From Pseudomonadota bacterium (lineage in GTDB: Bacteria > Pseudomonadota > Gammaproteobacteria > Enterobacterales > Enterobacteriaceae), in NCBI GenBank assembly GCA_018261615.1, contig JAGTSE010000048.1, forward strand, positions 1 to 57,874: a DNA stretch of 57,874 bases, given 5' to 3'. The translations under genes and the position numbers were made by a program. Below, one piece after another: positions 45,770 through 54,626 of this stretch (position 1 is its first letter; each line of letters starts with the position of its first letter). Under the pieces are notes generated by a model. The model saw nothing but the letters and a program-made list of their open reading frames with translations. It did no database searches and was not told the origin of the DNA.

Positions 45770-45917
45770 GAGCCTATACCATTAGGCTATTTTATTTTCC
45801 ATTTTGGCCCTGGGCAGTGCTCAAAATCCTCACGTACTGCGTGTACGACGCTCCGGTTGTTGCGCGCTGTCCGTGTCCAAACTGGCTGCAACAATATATG
45901 CCTGGTGGGATTGGCTC
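45770..45917. mobile_element. MITE-like element, copy B
   Basis: A 148-bp relative of the element at 32036-32241: same terminal repeats (GAGCCTATACCATTAGGC and GCCTGGTGGGATTGGCTC) and the same right half, but without the roughly 70-bp internal module. It is flanked by TTA on the left and TTT on the right. It lies 87 bp upstream of the CRP site of proP. Confidence 0.75.
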
Positions 45918-46004
45918 TTTGTGTGGATATAAGCAGCGTTGTGCTGTGGAAAAAAGGTGTGAATAGGATGAAAAGGAGAGGCTGAATATCAGTGGGCAAA
46001 ACTG

Positions 46005-46020
46005 TGTGAATTTGATCACA
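46005..46020. promoter_or_regulatory. CRP-binding site upstream of proP
   Basis: TGTGA-N6-TCACA, a perfect CRP consensus palindrome, about 190 bp upstream of the proP start. The E. coli proP P1 promoter is known to be controlled by CRP, which agrees with this position. Confidence 0.82.
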
Positions 46021-46211
46021 CTTTTAAACCCTGTTAGGGTAAATAAGTCATTCACTGCCCAACAGGCGTCAACAGGTTCGGTTGTACGGCGGAAAACCGC
46101 CAGTGTAAGTAAACCTGCTACGCCTGAACAGGAAGGCTGAAAAGCTGTAAAAACACCCGGCAGGGATAAGCGTCGGGTGGTTCAGGGCGCAAGCTAAAGA
46201 GGAAAACATGC

Positions 46212-47714
46212 ATGCTAAAAAGGAAAAAAGTTAAACCCATTACATTGCGCGATGTCACCATCATTGACGATGCGAAATTGCGCAAAGCGATTACCGCCGC
46301 TTCACTCGGTAATGCGATGGAGTGGTTTGATTTCGGTGTCTACGGCTTTGTCGCCTACGCTCTTGGTAAGGTGTTCTTCCCCGATGCAAACCCCAGCGTA
46401 CAGATGATTGCTGCACTCGGGACATTCTCCGTTCCCTTCTTGATTCGCCCGCTGGGCGGTCTGTTCTTCGGTATGTTGGGTGATAAGTACGGGCGGCAGA
46501 AAATCCTCGCCATCACTATTGTCATCATGTCGATCAGTACCTTCTGTATCGGTCTGATCCCCTCCTACGCCACGATAGGTATCTGGGCGCCGATTTTGCT
46601 GCTGCTGTGTAAGATGGCTCAGGGCTTCTCCGTTGGTGGCGAGTATACCGGCGCGTCGATCTTCGTTGCTGAATACTCCCCGGATCGTAAACGTGGTTTT
46701 ATGGGAAGCTGGCTGGACTTTGGTTCGATTGCCGGTTTTGTGCTTGGCGCGGGCGTGGTCGTACTGCTCTCCACAGTGGTGGGCGAGGAGAACTTCCTTG
46801 AGTGGGGCTGGCGTATTCCGTTCTTCCTGGCGCTGCCGCTCGGACTTATCGGCCTCTATTTGCGCCACGCGCTGGAAGAGACGCCTGCGTTCCAGCAGCA
46901 TGTCGATAAGCTGGAACAGGGCGATCGTCAGGGACTGCAAGAAGGGCCGAAAGTCTCGTTCAAAGAGATCGCCATCAAACACTGGCGCGCGCTGTTGACC
47001 TGTACTGGTCTGGTGATTTCCACCAATGTCACCTATTACATGCTGCTGACTTATATGCCGAGCTACCTGTCGCATAACCTGCACTATTCGGAAGATCACG
47101 GCGTGTTGATCATCATCGCTATCATGATTGGTATGCTGTTTGTCCAGCCGGTAATGGGGCTGCTGAGTGACCGTTTTGGCCGCCGCCCGTTCGTGCTGCT
47201 GGGTAGCGTGGCGCTGTTTGCTCTCGCCGTTCCGTGTTTTATTCTGATTAACAGCAATGTGATTGGGCTGATTTTTGCGGGCCTGCTGGTGCTGGCGGTG
47301 ATCCTCAACTGCTTTACCGGCGTGATGGCTTCTACGCTGCCCGCCATGTTCCCGACGCATATTCGCTACAGTGCGCTGGCGAGCGCCTTTAACATCTCGA
47401 TTCTGATTGCCGGTCTGACGCCGACTCTGGCGGCCTGGCTGGTAGAAAGCTCAGAAAATCTGTTAATGCCTGCTTACTACCTGATGATTGTAGCGGTGAT
47501 TGGTCTGATTACCGGCCTGACGATGAAAGAGACAGCGAACCGGCCTCTGAAAGGTGCGACGCCCGCCGCATCGGATATTCAGGAAGCGAAAGAGATCCTG
47601 CGTGAGCACCACGACAATATTGAACAGAAAATAGAAGATATTGACGCGGAGATCGCCGAGTTACAGGTGAAGCGCACGCGTCTGGTGGATCAACACCCGC
47701 GCATTAACGAGTAA
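46212..47714 (+). CDS. proP: Proline/glycine-betaine:proton symporter ProP
   Basis: A 500-residue MFS osmoprotectant importer, the same length as E. coli ProP. It has twelve helices, the MFS motif GDKYGRQKI after helix 2, and the characteristic C-terminal heptad region (about residues 465-495, EILREHHDNIEQKIEDIDAE) that forms an antiparallel coiled coil setting the osmotic threshold. It imports proline, betaine and ectoine under hyperosmotic stress. The leader of about 190 bp contains the CRP site and further hairpins; E. coli also uses a Fis/RpoS promoter nearer the gene. Confidence 0.98.
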   Translation: MLKRKKVKPITLRDVTIIDDAKLRKAITAASLGNAMEWFDFGVYGFVAYALGKVFFPDANPSVQMIAALGTFSVPFLIRPLGGLFFGMLGDKYGRQKILAITIVIMSISTFCIGLIPSYATIGIWAPILLLLCKMAQGFSVGGEYTGASIFVAEYSPDRKRGFMGSWLDFGSIAGFVLGAGVVVLLSTVVGEENFLEWGWRIPFFLALPLGLIGLYLRHALEETPAFQQHVDKLEQGDRQGLQEGPKVSFKEIAIKHWRALLTCTGLVISTNVTYYMLLTYMPSYLSHNLHYSEDHGVLIIIAIMIGMLFVQPVMGLLSDRFGRRPFVLLGSVALFALAVPCFILINSNVIGLIFAGLLVLAVILNCFTGVMASTLPAMFPTHIRYSALASAFNISILIAGLTPTLAAWLVESSENLLMPAYYLMIVAVIGLITGLTMKETANRPLKGATPAASDIQEAKEILREHHDNIEQKIEDIDAEIAELQVKRTRLVDQHPRINE

Positions 47715-47749
47715 GCGTTTTTTTGGCGCAGCAATAAGGCTCGCGCGGC

Positions 47750-48703
47750 TTAACAACCTGCTGCAATAAAATCGCCGTTTGCGCTGACCGGGATCACCGT
47801 CAGGAACAGCACCACGGCAAACAGTATCAGCGCCACGCCACCGGCAATTTTTAGCACGGGCACCAGCCAGCGCATCTGGCTTGCGTCGTCGCCAAAAATG
47901 GTGGCTGTCCGGTTGCGTGCATAGCGCACGGCCAGCGACAAGCCGAGGATTGACAGCGCAGTGCCAATCGCCATGGTCATCACCGCCGCAATTCCCCAGC
48001 TCACAATGCCGAGTGCGTTCGAGAACAGTAAAATCATGATTGCCCCGCTGCATGGCCGTGCGCCAATGATGAGGATCACACCGAGGCGGGTTTTCCAGTC
48101 GCCCTGCGTGCTGGCGCTGACGCCATGATGGCCACAGCCGCAATCGGCATCATGGTGATGTAACGGGGAAAACGCGTTGAATTTTAGTTTGCGCGGGCGC
48201 AGGCTTTTCGCGGCATTCCACGCCACATACGCACCGAAGCCGCCGATCATTACGGCGCTGACTTTCTCCACGTACCAGCGGCTTTCACTGAGATCGCCGG
48301 AGGCGAGGTTAAACCCCACCGCCAGCACGAAGACAAACAGAATGGCGCTGACGCCCTGCATCAGGCTGCCCAGCACCGGGATGACACGCGCGGCGATCTG
48401 GCTTTCTTTATTCGTGCTGAGATAGGTTGTCACAATAAATTTGCCGTGGCCTGGCCCGACAGCATGCAGTACGCCGTAAAAAAACGCACCGACCATCAGC
48501 CATACTCCGCCGCTATATTGGTGATTATTGAGCTGAAGCAGATACATGACCAGGTAACGGTGCAGGGTGATTTGCGTCGCCAGGCACCATTGCAGAAATG
48601 CCGCCCAGTGGGCGTGCAGCGTGAACAAAGCCGCTACTGCTACCGCCAGCACGGCGAATGCGACCGGCCATCGCCAGTCGCGGCTCAGAATTTGCGTGGT
48701 CAT
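47750..48703 (-). CDS. NicO-family nickel/cobalt transporter
   Basis: A 317-residue membrane protein with six to seven helices and the NicO motifs HAVGPGHGKFIV and GARPCSGAI. The metal-binding loop in the middle is rich in His and Cys (HHHDADCGCGHH). It is related to RcnA and to the nickel/cobalt transporters often grouped with zinc or nickel uptake genes. I chose ATG 48703 (MTTQILSRDW), though the ribosome-binding site is weak and the frame continues to a GTG at 48763. No RcnR-type repressor is adjacent. E. coli has other genes downstream of proP, so this is a lineage-specific insertion. Confidence 0.85.
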   Translation of the reverse strand: MTTQILSRDWRWPVAFAVLAVAVAALFTLHAHWAAFLQWCLATQITLHRYLVMYLLQLNNHQYSGGVWLMVGAFFYGVLHAVGPGHGKFIVTTYLSTNKESQIAARVIPVLGSLMQGVSAILFVFVLAVGFNLASGDLSESRWYVEKVSAVMIGGFGAYVAWNAAKSLRPRKLKFNAFSPLHHHDADCGCGHHGVSASTQGDWKTRLGVILIIGARPCSGAIMILLFSNALGIVSWGIAAVMTMAIGTALSILGLSLAVRYARNRTATIFGDDASQMRWLVPVLKIAGGVALILFAVVLFLTVIPVSANGDFIAAGC

Positions 48704-49097
48704 AGAATTCAGGGGATTAAGAATGATTTTCGCAGTATAGGCGGTGAAGATATCCGCCTCCACCCTCAGCGCACGTTTTACTTTTTAAGCAAGTGTGTAT
48801 GCCAGCGCCCCGGCAGCAACACGCTGCCGTGTTCAGCGCAGCGCAATTCACATGCTTAATCGTCGGAATGTCCGCTTCGGCAAAAAAGTCACTATCGTTG
48901 GAAAATCGCTAGAAAACAATCAGACACTTTCTTCGTGCAGCGTTTGCCGCGAATGCTGTACTGTATCGCACAAAAGCAAAAAACGCCTTTTGGAACGACT
49001 CCATTTCACTAATACCCTAAAATTACCAATCATTTTCCCTGAAAATTAATATTTCTATACAGAGTATAAACGAAAGAATTTAATTTACATTGGTGGG

Positions 49098-49126
49098 TTG
49101 ACAATAATATTTGCTATGAGTAGATT
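49098..49126 (+). promoter_or_regulatory. Probable promoter of the mgtA-like leader
   Basis: Consensus -35 TTGACA (49098-49103), a 17-bp spacer and a -10 TAGATT (49121-49126), directed at the leader and ATPase gene. No clear PhoP box (paired GTTTA) was found around it. Confidence 0.55.
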
Positions 49127-49278
49127 TCACATGCCTAAGTTGAGGCCTTTCCTAACCTGACATAAGAGACAAATGGATACTGAATTTAGTAGCTGCCCGA
49201 ATAATGCCTCAGTGGCTGTTCGGATAAGTAAACATGAAATCGATTGTGATCACTTCTTCGTTTTGGTGTGTCTCGCCG

Positions 49279-49335
49279 GAGCCTGAGGCTCTTGTGTTGT
49301 GCCACCTCGACCAGGGGTATCACGGTCCCGAGGTG
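49279..49335 (+). promoter_or_regulatory. Two tandem hairpins in the ATPase leader, the second covering a ribosome-binding site
   Basis: Hairpin 1: GAGCC-TGA-GGCTC (49279-49291). Hairpin 2: CACCTCGACC (49303-49312) pairs with GGTC-C-CGAGGTG (49324-49335), one bulged C. The 3' strand of hairpin 2 contains GAGGTG, the Shine-Dalgarno of the ORF starting at 49340. A short ORF from ATG 49234 runs through both hairpins, so its translation could open them. It is a candidate translation-coupled leader switch. Confidence 0.55.
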
Positions 49336-49339
49336 TGTT

Positions 49340-49585
49340 ATGAACTTCAAATCTACCTTTTTTCCAGGTGTCAAAACAGTGACATCAACACTACGTGTCC
49401 GGACGCCCCACGATAGGGGGGTTTCTACACGTAAAAAACCATCAAACTCAATTTTCTCTTCGAAAATCATTGGGTTGAAGAAGCGCATCACTAACTGGCG
49501 TGTCAGCCCTGTCACCGGTCAGTTGGAGCGTCGTTGCAGCTTCTCTGACAGCGAAGACCCGCAAAGTAGACCCTTCATTGCCTGA
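49340..49585 (+). CDS. 81-residue leader ORF upstream of the Mg2+ ATPase gene
   Basis: ATG 49340 with GAGGTG 6 nt upstream, 81 codons. The product is basic and rich in Ser, Arg and Lys (MNFKSTFFPGVKTVTSTLR at the start, RRCSFSDSED near the end), with no signal or membrane segment. I do not recognise it. Its ribosome-binding site is sequestered in a strong hairpin, and it lies about 315 bp before the ATPase start, so it may be a regulatory leader peptide rather than a functional protein; known mgt leaders (MgtL, MgtP, MgtM) are shorter and different in sequence. Confidence 0.45.
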   Translation: MNFKSTFFPGVKTVTSTLRVRTPHDRGVSTRKKPSNSIFSSKIIGLKKRITNWRVSPVTGQLERRCSFSDSEDPQSRPFIA

Positions 49586-49803
49586 TTCAGCCGTTACGCT
49601 GCTCAGGGTATCGGCGTGCTATGCCGCTGCCTGTGCCCGAGTGTCACGCTGAGTTACGTTGCTATTGGTACATGTTTATTTCCTGATGTGTTCGAACAGA
49701 AACAGCAGCCGAAATAGTCACGTCCAGATAAAAAATAATAAATTTCTCACCTGTTTATTTAGAAAAATAAATAGTGGGAAGCCCTGTGCGAAATTAATTA
49801 AAA

Positions 49804-49825
49804 ACCGATCGCTGATGCGACATCG
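49804..49825 (+). terminator. Attenuator-like hairpin before the ATPase gene
   Basis: CCGATCGC pairs with GCG-AC-ATCGG around TGAT, followed by GGCTATTTTC, which is a weak U-tract. It lies about 75 bp before the ATPase start, where a leader terminator would sit. Confidence 0.4.
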
Positions 49826-49900
49826 GGCTATTTTCGGCCGCCCTTAATCCGGTATTAACCGTAAAAAAGCTTGCTGCCGTCCGGCGACAGGAGCACCACC

Positions 49901-52594
49901 ATGACAGTACAAACCAAGAACCGTAATAAAAAAAATATGCATTCTATGCGTGCCGTCCAGGAAGCCAAAAATGGCATTGCTGAAACCCTGGTCAACCTTA
50001 ACACCACCCGGGAAGGGCTGCAGGAAGTTCAGGCCAATGCCCGGCTGGAGCGGGACGGCCTGAACGAAGTGGCTCACGACAAACCGCCTCACGCGCTGAT
50101 CCAACTGCTGATGGCGCTCAATAATCCGTTTATCTACGTACTGGGTATTCTGGCAGGGATCAGCTTCTTTACCGATTACTGGTTGCCAACCAGCCACGGT
50201 GAGGAAGGTGATCTAACCACAGTTATCATCATCGGCACCATGGTGGCACTCAGCGGCCTGGTACGCTTTTGGCAGGAGTACCGCTCGGCGAAGTCTGCCG
50301 AAGCCCTGAAAGCAATGGTGCGCACAACCGCAACAGTAGTGCGTCGCGAACACGCGGGGCAAAAAGGTACACTGCGTGAGATCCCGATGCGTGAGCTGGT
50401 CGTGGGCGATATCGTGCAGCTATATGCAGGGGATATGATCCCGGCTGATGTTCGCCTGATTGAATCACGCGACCTGTTTATCAGCCAGGCCGTCCTGACC
50501 GGTGAAGCGCTGCCGATTGAGAAGTACGATACCCTTGGCGACGTGGCGCAAAAGTCAGCACACGACGAGGCGAGCGAAACCGAAAATCTGCTCGATATCC
50601 CTAATATCTGCTTTATGGGGACTAACGTGGTCAGCGGTACCGCGCAGGCTGTGGTGGTCGCCACCGGGCCACGAACCTATTTCGGTTCGCTGGCAAAAGC
50701 CATTGTCGGTACCCGGGCGAAAACGGCGTTTGACCGCGGCGTTAACAGCGTCAGTTGGTTGTTGATCCGCTTTATGCTGGTGATGGTGCCGGTAGTATTC
50801 CTGATTAACGGCGTGCTGAAAGGCGAATGGTGGGATGCCCTGCTGTTTGCTCTGGCGGTTGCAGTCGGCCTGACACCGGAAATGCTGCCGATGATCGTCA
50901 GTGCAAACCTCGCAAAAGGCGCGGTAGGCATGGCAAAACACAAAGTGGTGGTAAAGCGTCTTAATGCTATCCAGAACCTGGGGGCCATGGATGTGTTGTG
51001 TACCGACAAAACCGGTACGCTGACGCAGGACAAAATCATCCTTGAACATCATGTCGACACGCATGGTCAGAAAAACGAGTCCGTGCTGGCACTGGCCTGG
51101 CTCAATAGCCACCATCAAAGCGGCATCAAGAACCTGATGGATCAGGCGGTGATTTACTTCTCTGAAAATGAGCCGGGCTTCGTCAAACCTCAGGGTTACA
51201 GTAAGGTCGATGAAATGCCGTTCGATTTTGTTCGCCGCCGCCTTTCAATTGTGGTGAAGGACAGCCAAAGCAACCACCTGCTGGTGTGTAAAGGCGCAGT
51301 AGAAGAGATGATGAGCATCGCCACACACATGGAAGAAAGCGGCAAGATTGTGGCGCTGGATAATCAGCGCCGTGACGAGATGCTGACGATGGCGAACGAT
51401 TACAACAAAGACGGCTTCCGCGTACTTGTTGTGGCCACTCGCGACATACCTGGCGCAGAGGTTAAAAAGCAGTACAGCACCGATGATGAGCACGACCTGA
51501 TTATCCGTGGCTTCCTCACCTTCCTCGATCCACCGAAGGAGAGCGCAGGCCCGGCTATCGCCGCTCTTCTGGATGTTGGCGTAGCGGTAAAAGTGCTGAC
51601 CGGCGACAACGAGATAGTTACCACACGAATTTGCCGCCAGGTCGGTCTGGAGCCGGGCGAACCGGTTCTTGGTACCCAGATTGAGCGATTGGGTGACGCG
51701 TCCCTGCAGCAGTTAGTAGAAGAACGTACTGTGTTTGCCAAGCTGACGCCGCTGCAGAAATCACGCGTACTGAAAGCGTTGCAGGCCAACGGCCATACCG
51801 TCGGCTTCCTCGGCGACGGCATTAACGATGCTCCTGCCTTGCGCGATGCTGATGTGGGCATCTCGGTAGACAGTGGCACCGATATCGCCAAAGAGTCCGC
51901 TGACATCATCCTGCTTGAAAAGAGTCTGATGGTGCTGGAAGAGGGCGTAATTAAAGGTCGCGAGACCTTTGGCAACATTATGAAGTACCTGAATATGACC
52001 GCCAGCTCTAACTTCGGCAACGTATTCTCGGTGCTGGTTGCCAGCGCGTTCATCCCGTTTTTGCCAATGCTTGCGATTCAATTACTGTTGCAAAACCTGA
52101 TGTATGACATCTCCCAGCTCGCGCTGCCGTGGGACAAAACGGATAAAGAGTTCCTTAGCAAGCCTCGCAAGTGGGATGCAAAAAACATCGGACGCTTTAT
52201 GCTCTGGATTGGCCCGACATCGTCCATTTTCGACATGACCACTTTCGCCCTGATGTGGTTTGTGTTCAGCGCCAACAGCGAACATATGCAGACGCTGTTC
52301 CAGTCTGGCTGGTTCATTGAAGGCCTGCTGTCGCAGACGCTGGTGGTTCATATGCTGCGCACCCAGAAAATACCGTTTATTCAGAGCACCGCTGCCTGGC
52401 CTGTATTGATGATGACCAGTCTGATTATGGCTATCGGTATTTACGTGCCGTTCTCTCCGCTCGGGCCGTTGGTTGGGCTCCAGGCGCTGCCGTGGCAGTA
52501 CTTCCCGTGGCTGGCAGGCACCCTTCTCGCATACTGCTGTGTGGCTCAGGCAATGAAGACCATTTACATCCGTCGCTTCAAACAGTGGTATTAA
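49901..52594 (+). CDS. Magnesium-translocating P-type ATPase (MgtA/MgtB family, divergent)
   Basis: An 897-residue P3B-type ATPase. The phosphorylation motif DKTGT is at Asp369, TGEALP (TGES-like loop) at 200-205, the membrane motif GLTPEMLP at 323-330 and the hinge GDGINDAP in the later third. The sequence is clearly of the MgtA/MgtB family, but the N-terminus (MTVQTKNRNKKN) and many positions differ from the E. coli and Salmonella housekeeping proteins, so it is a distinct paralogue. ATG 49901 has AGGAG 7 nt upstream. It imports Mg2+ with ATP. It is followed co-directionally by a phosphate carrier and a SLOG protein. Confidence 0.93.
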   Translation: MTVQTKNRNKKNMHSMRAVQEAKNGIAETLVNLNTTREGLQEVQANARLERDGLNEVAHDKPPHALIQLLMALNNPFIYVLGILAGISFFTDYWLPTSHGEEGDLTTVIIIGTMVALSGLVRFWQEYRSAKSAEALKAMVRTTATVVRREHAGQKGTLREIPMRELVVGDIVQLYAGDMIPADVRLIESRDLFISQAVLTGEALPIEKYDTLGDVAQKSAHDEASETENLLDIPNICFMGTNVVSGTAQAVVVATGPRTYFGSLAKAIVGTRAKTAFDRGVNSVSWLLIRFMLVMVPVVFLINGVLKGEWWDALLFALAVAVGLTPEMLPMIVSANLAKGAVGMAKHKVVVKRLNAIQNLGAMDVLCTDKTGTLTQDKIILEHHVDTHGQKNESVLALAWLNSHHQSGIKNLMDQAVIYFSENEPGFVKPQGYSKVDEMPFDFVRRRLSIVVKDSQSNHLLVCKGAVEEMMSIATHMEESGKIVALDNQRRDEMLTMANDYNKDGFRVLVVATRDIPGAEVKKQYSTDDEHDLIIRGFLTFLDPPKESAGPAIAALLDVGVAVKVLTGDNEIVTTRICRQVGLEPGEPVLGTQIERLGDASLQQLVEERTVFAKLTPLQKSRVLKALQANGHTVGFLGDGINDAPALRDADVGISVDSGTDIAKESADIILLEKSLMVLEEGVIKGRETFGNIMKYLNMTASSNFGNVFSVLVASAFIPFLPMLAIQLLLQNLMYDISQLALPWDKTDKEFLSKPRKWDAKNIGRFMLWIGPTSSIFDMTTFALMWFVFSANSEHMQTLFQSGWFIEGLLSQTLVVHMLRTQKIPFIQSTAAWPVLMMTSLIMAIGIYVPFSPLGPLVGLQALPWQYFPWLAGTLLAYCCVAQAMKTIYIRRFKQWY

Positions 52595-52616
52595 CTTCGC
52601 GTTAAACCCAGTAATA

Positions 52617-52638
52617 CGGTGCCGCTTCGGCGGTACCG
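52617..52638 (+). terminator. UUCG-tetraloop hairpin after the Mg2+ ATPase gene
   Basis: CGGTGCCGC and GCGGTACCG pair over 9 bp (one G-U) around TTCG, a very stable tetraloop, 22 bp beyond the stop codon. No U-tract follows, so it may be a processing or pause hairpin. Confidence 0.6.
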
Positions 52639-52699
52639 CTCTGACAGGTAACACAAGCTGGAAAGCATTATGGAAAAGCAAACACCCATTATTTTCCTG

Positions 52700-52740
52700 A
52701 TTAAAAATAAGACCATCAGGTTGATGATCTTATTTTTAAT
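52700..52740. repeat. Long inverted repeat between the ATPase and phosphate carrier genes
   Basis: A 41-nt almost perfect palindrome. The outer arms ATTAAAAATAAGA and TCTTATTTTTAAT are 13 bp and exactly complementary; the inner arms CATCA/TGATG flank a 3-nt loop, with one mismatch between. It is AT-rich compared with both neighbouring genes. It could act as a bidirectional terminator or as an RNase III/E site within the transcript. Confidence 0.75.
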
Positions 52741-52908
52741 GAAAATAACCCGCGCCTTGCGTGTACGTGCTTTGGCATGGTACGCCGGGGGAAAAATTAG
52801 CTATCGGCATACTAAATTGTTACTCATTTTCGCCTGCACCATGAATCGTTTTTCGATCAGGCTACTGCGTTGTGTGACTACACCCGCCCATAAGAGGGGG
52901 AATTAATC

Positions 52909-54561
52909 ATGTCCGGAACTGCTCTGTTACTTAGCCTGGCTGGCGCCATTGCTTTGCTGCTTTGGGGCAGCCATATGATCGCTACAGCACTGCAGCGTGG
53001 ATTTGGCACGCCGCTGCGTAACTGGATGGAGCGCCACCTCACCAACCGCTTCACCGCACTGCTCTCTGGCATTGGCATTACCGGTATTCTGCAAAGCAGC
53101 ACCGCTGTAAGCATGATGGCCACATCGTTTACCGCCGCCGGAACGCTCAGTCTGGCACCCGCACTTGCGGTGATGCTAGGCGCTAATATTGGCTCCACGC
53201 TAGTCGTGCAGTTGATGAGTTTTAACACTGAAATCGCCATTCCGTTGCTTTTATTGATCGGATTTGTGGTCTTTAAGCTGCGCGACCATTCCAATTTCGA
53301 GAGCGTGGGCTGCGCGCTAATTGGGCTTGGACTGATGCTGCTCGCCCTGCATCTGCTTGGCGGAACTTTGGCCGAAATTGAAGTCACACCGGTTTTCCAT
53401 GCTGTAATGCAGGGGCTGCAGGGAGATATCCTCATCGCTCTGCTGGTAGCAGCTATCCTGACACTGATTTGCCACTCCAGCGTAGCGATTGTTTTATTGA
53501 TAGCTTCCCTTGCCGCTACCGGCGCAATGATGCCTGCGACGGCAATAGTGTTGGTGCTTGGTGCAAACATAGGCGGTGCTCTGCCGCCGGTTCTGAACGC
53601 AGGTTCAGGCATGGCTCGTCGGCTGCCGATTGGCAACCTAATAATTCGCCTGTCTGGATGTGCTCTGGCATTACTGCTGCTGCCGCTGCTAACTGATTAT
53701 GTACAAAAGTCAGGACTGAGTACGCCGCAACTGGTGGTTTGGTTCCACACCGCGTTTAGTGCCGTGCTCGCGCTGCTGTTTATTGGCTTGACTGCGCAGA
53801 TGGCTCACTTCCTGGAACGAGTTTTCCCGGAAGAAGAGCGTCCAGGCGACCCCGGTATGCCGATGTATCTGGACGACGCAGGTCTGGAGGTCGCCTATAT
53901 AGGTCTGTCTAACTCAGTTCGTGAGTCACTGCGGGCTGCAGATATGCTCACGACCATGCTGGACCGCCTGCTAGTACTATTTGTGACTCAGGAGAAACAG
54001 GCCGCAGAAGATATTCGCCACCTTGATCAGTCAGTCGATCTGCTCAGCGCAGCGGTTCGCGCCTACCTTGCGGACATTGGTCAGGATGGATTGAATGACG
54101 CAGATGCCGACCGTGCGCAGGAAATACTGATGTTCATTATCAATTTTGAGCACGCGGGAGATATTCTTTCCAGCAACCTGACCCAGTTGGCAACTCGCCG
54201 CGCACGCCGTGGGGAGATGTTTAGCGACTTTGAGTTACACAATATCCACCTGCTACACGAGGAGATTCTTACCAGCTTGCGTCTTGGTATAGCCGCGTTC
54301 ATGCGTGAAGACTTATCGGCCGCCCTCGAGTTGGTAAAGCGTAAGGAAACCATACGTCAACTCGAGGCCTCCGCCAGCCGCGAGCATTTCAAAAATCTGC
54401 GTGAGGACAAAAATACCTGGGCGGAATCCGGCGATATATTCCAGCGTGTGTTACGGGACTACCGCCGCGTGCACCACCATATTGCCGCTGTAGCATATCC
54501 AGTCATTGAGCGCCTTGGTAATAAGTCCCTGCAGTTTATTAAAACGCCTCCGGTCATTTAA
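52909..54561 (+). CDS. Na+/phosphate cotransporter family protein with PhoU-like tail
   Basis: A 550-residue protein of the Na/Pi cotransporter II (NptA/YjbB) family. The N-terminal half has eight or more helices with two repeated substrate motifs, LQSSTAVS near residue 63 and CHSSVAIV near 188 (the usual QSS of the second repeat is HSS). The C-terminal 200 residues are helical and PhoU-like. AGAGGGGG precedes the ATG. E. coli YjbB of the same layout exports phosphate when it is in excess, so this protein may also be an exporter. It lies downstream of the Mg2+ ATPase and upstream of the SLOG gene. Confidence 0.9.
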   Translation: MSGTALLLSLAGAIALLLWGSHMIATALQRGFGTPLRNWMERHLTNRFTALLSGIGITGILQSSTAVSMMATSFTAAGTLSLAPALAVMLGANIGSTLVVQLMSFNTEIAIPLLLLIGFVVFKLRDHSNFESVGCALIGLGLMLLALHLLGGTLAEIEVTPVFHAVMQGLQGDILIALLVAAILTLICHSSVAIVLLIASLAATGAMMPATAIVLVLGANIGGALPPVLNAGSGMARRLPIGNLIIRLSGCALALLLLPLLTDYVQKSGLSTPQLVVWFHTAFSAVLALLFIGLTAQMAHFLERVFPEEERPGDPGMPMYLDDAGLEVAYIGLSNSVRESLRAADMLTTMLDRLLVLFVTQEKQAAEDIRHLDQSVDLLSAAVRAYLADIGQDGLNDADADRAQEILMFIINFEHAGDILSSNLTQLATRRARRGEMFSDFELHNIHLLHEEILTSLRLGIAAFMREDLSAALELVKRKETIRQLEASASREHFKNLREDKNTWAESGDIFQRVLRDYRRVHHHIAAVAYPVIERLGNKSLQFIKTPPVI

Positions 54562-54626
54562 AAATAATAACCACCATGGTGCGTATAGCCTTCTTTTCAA
54601 TAAAAACAATTTTAAGGGAAATAATA

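Noticed and set aside
49186..49515. 109-codon ORF on the minus strand in the ATPase leader
   Set aside because: It is antisense to the leader and the 81-codon ORF and has no ribosome-binding site; the plus-strand ORF has a better start.
49050..49900. PhoP box upstream of the Mg2+ ATPase
   Set aside because: Single GTTTA elements occur, but not the paired GTTTA-N5-GTTTA arrangement.
52670..52906. 78-codon ORF between the Mg2+ ATPase and Na/Pi genes, possible small membrane protein
   Set aside because: It runs through a 41-nt palindrome that looks like a regulatory structure, has only a moderate ribosome-binding site and no recognisable family. MgtR- or MgtS-like small proteins exist, so translation should be tested, but the sequence alone does not support a gene.
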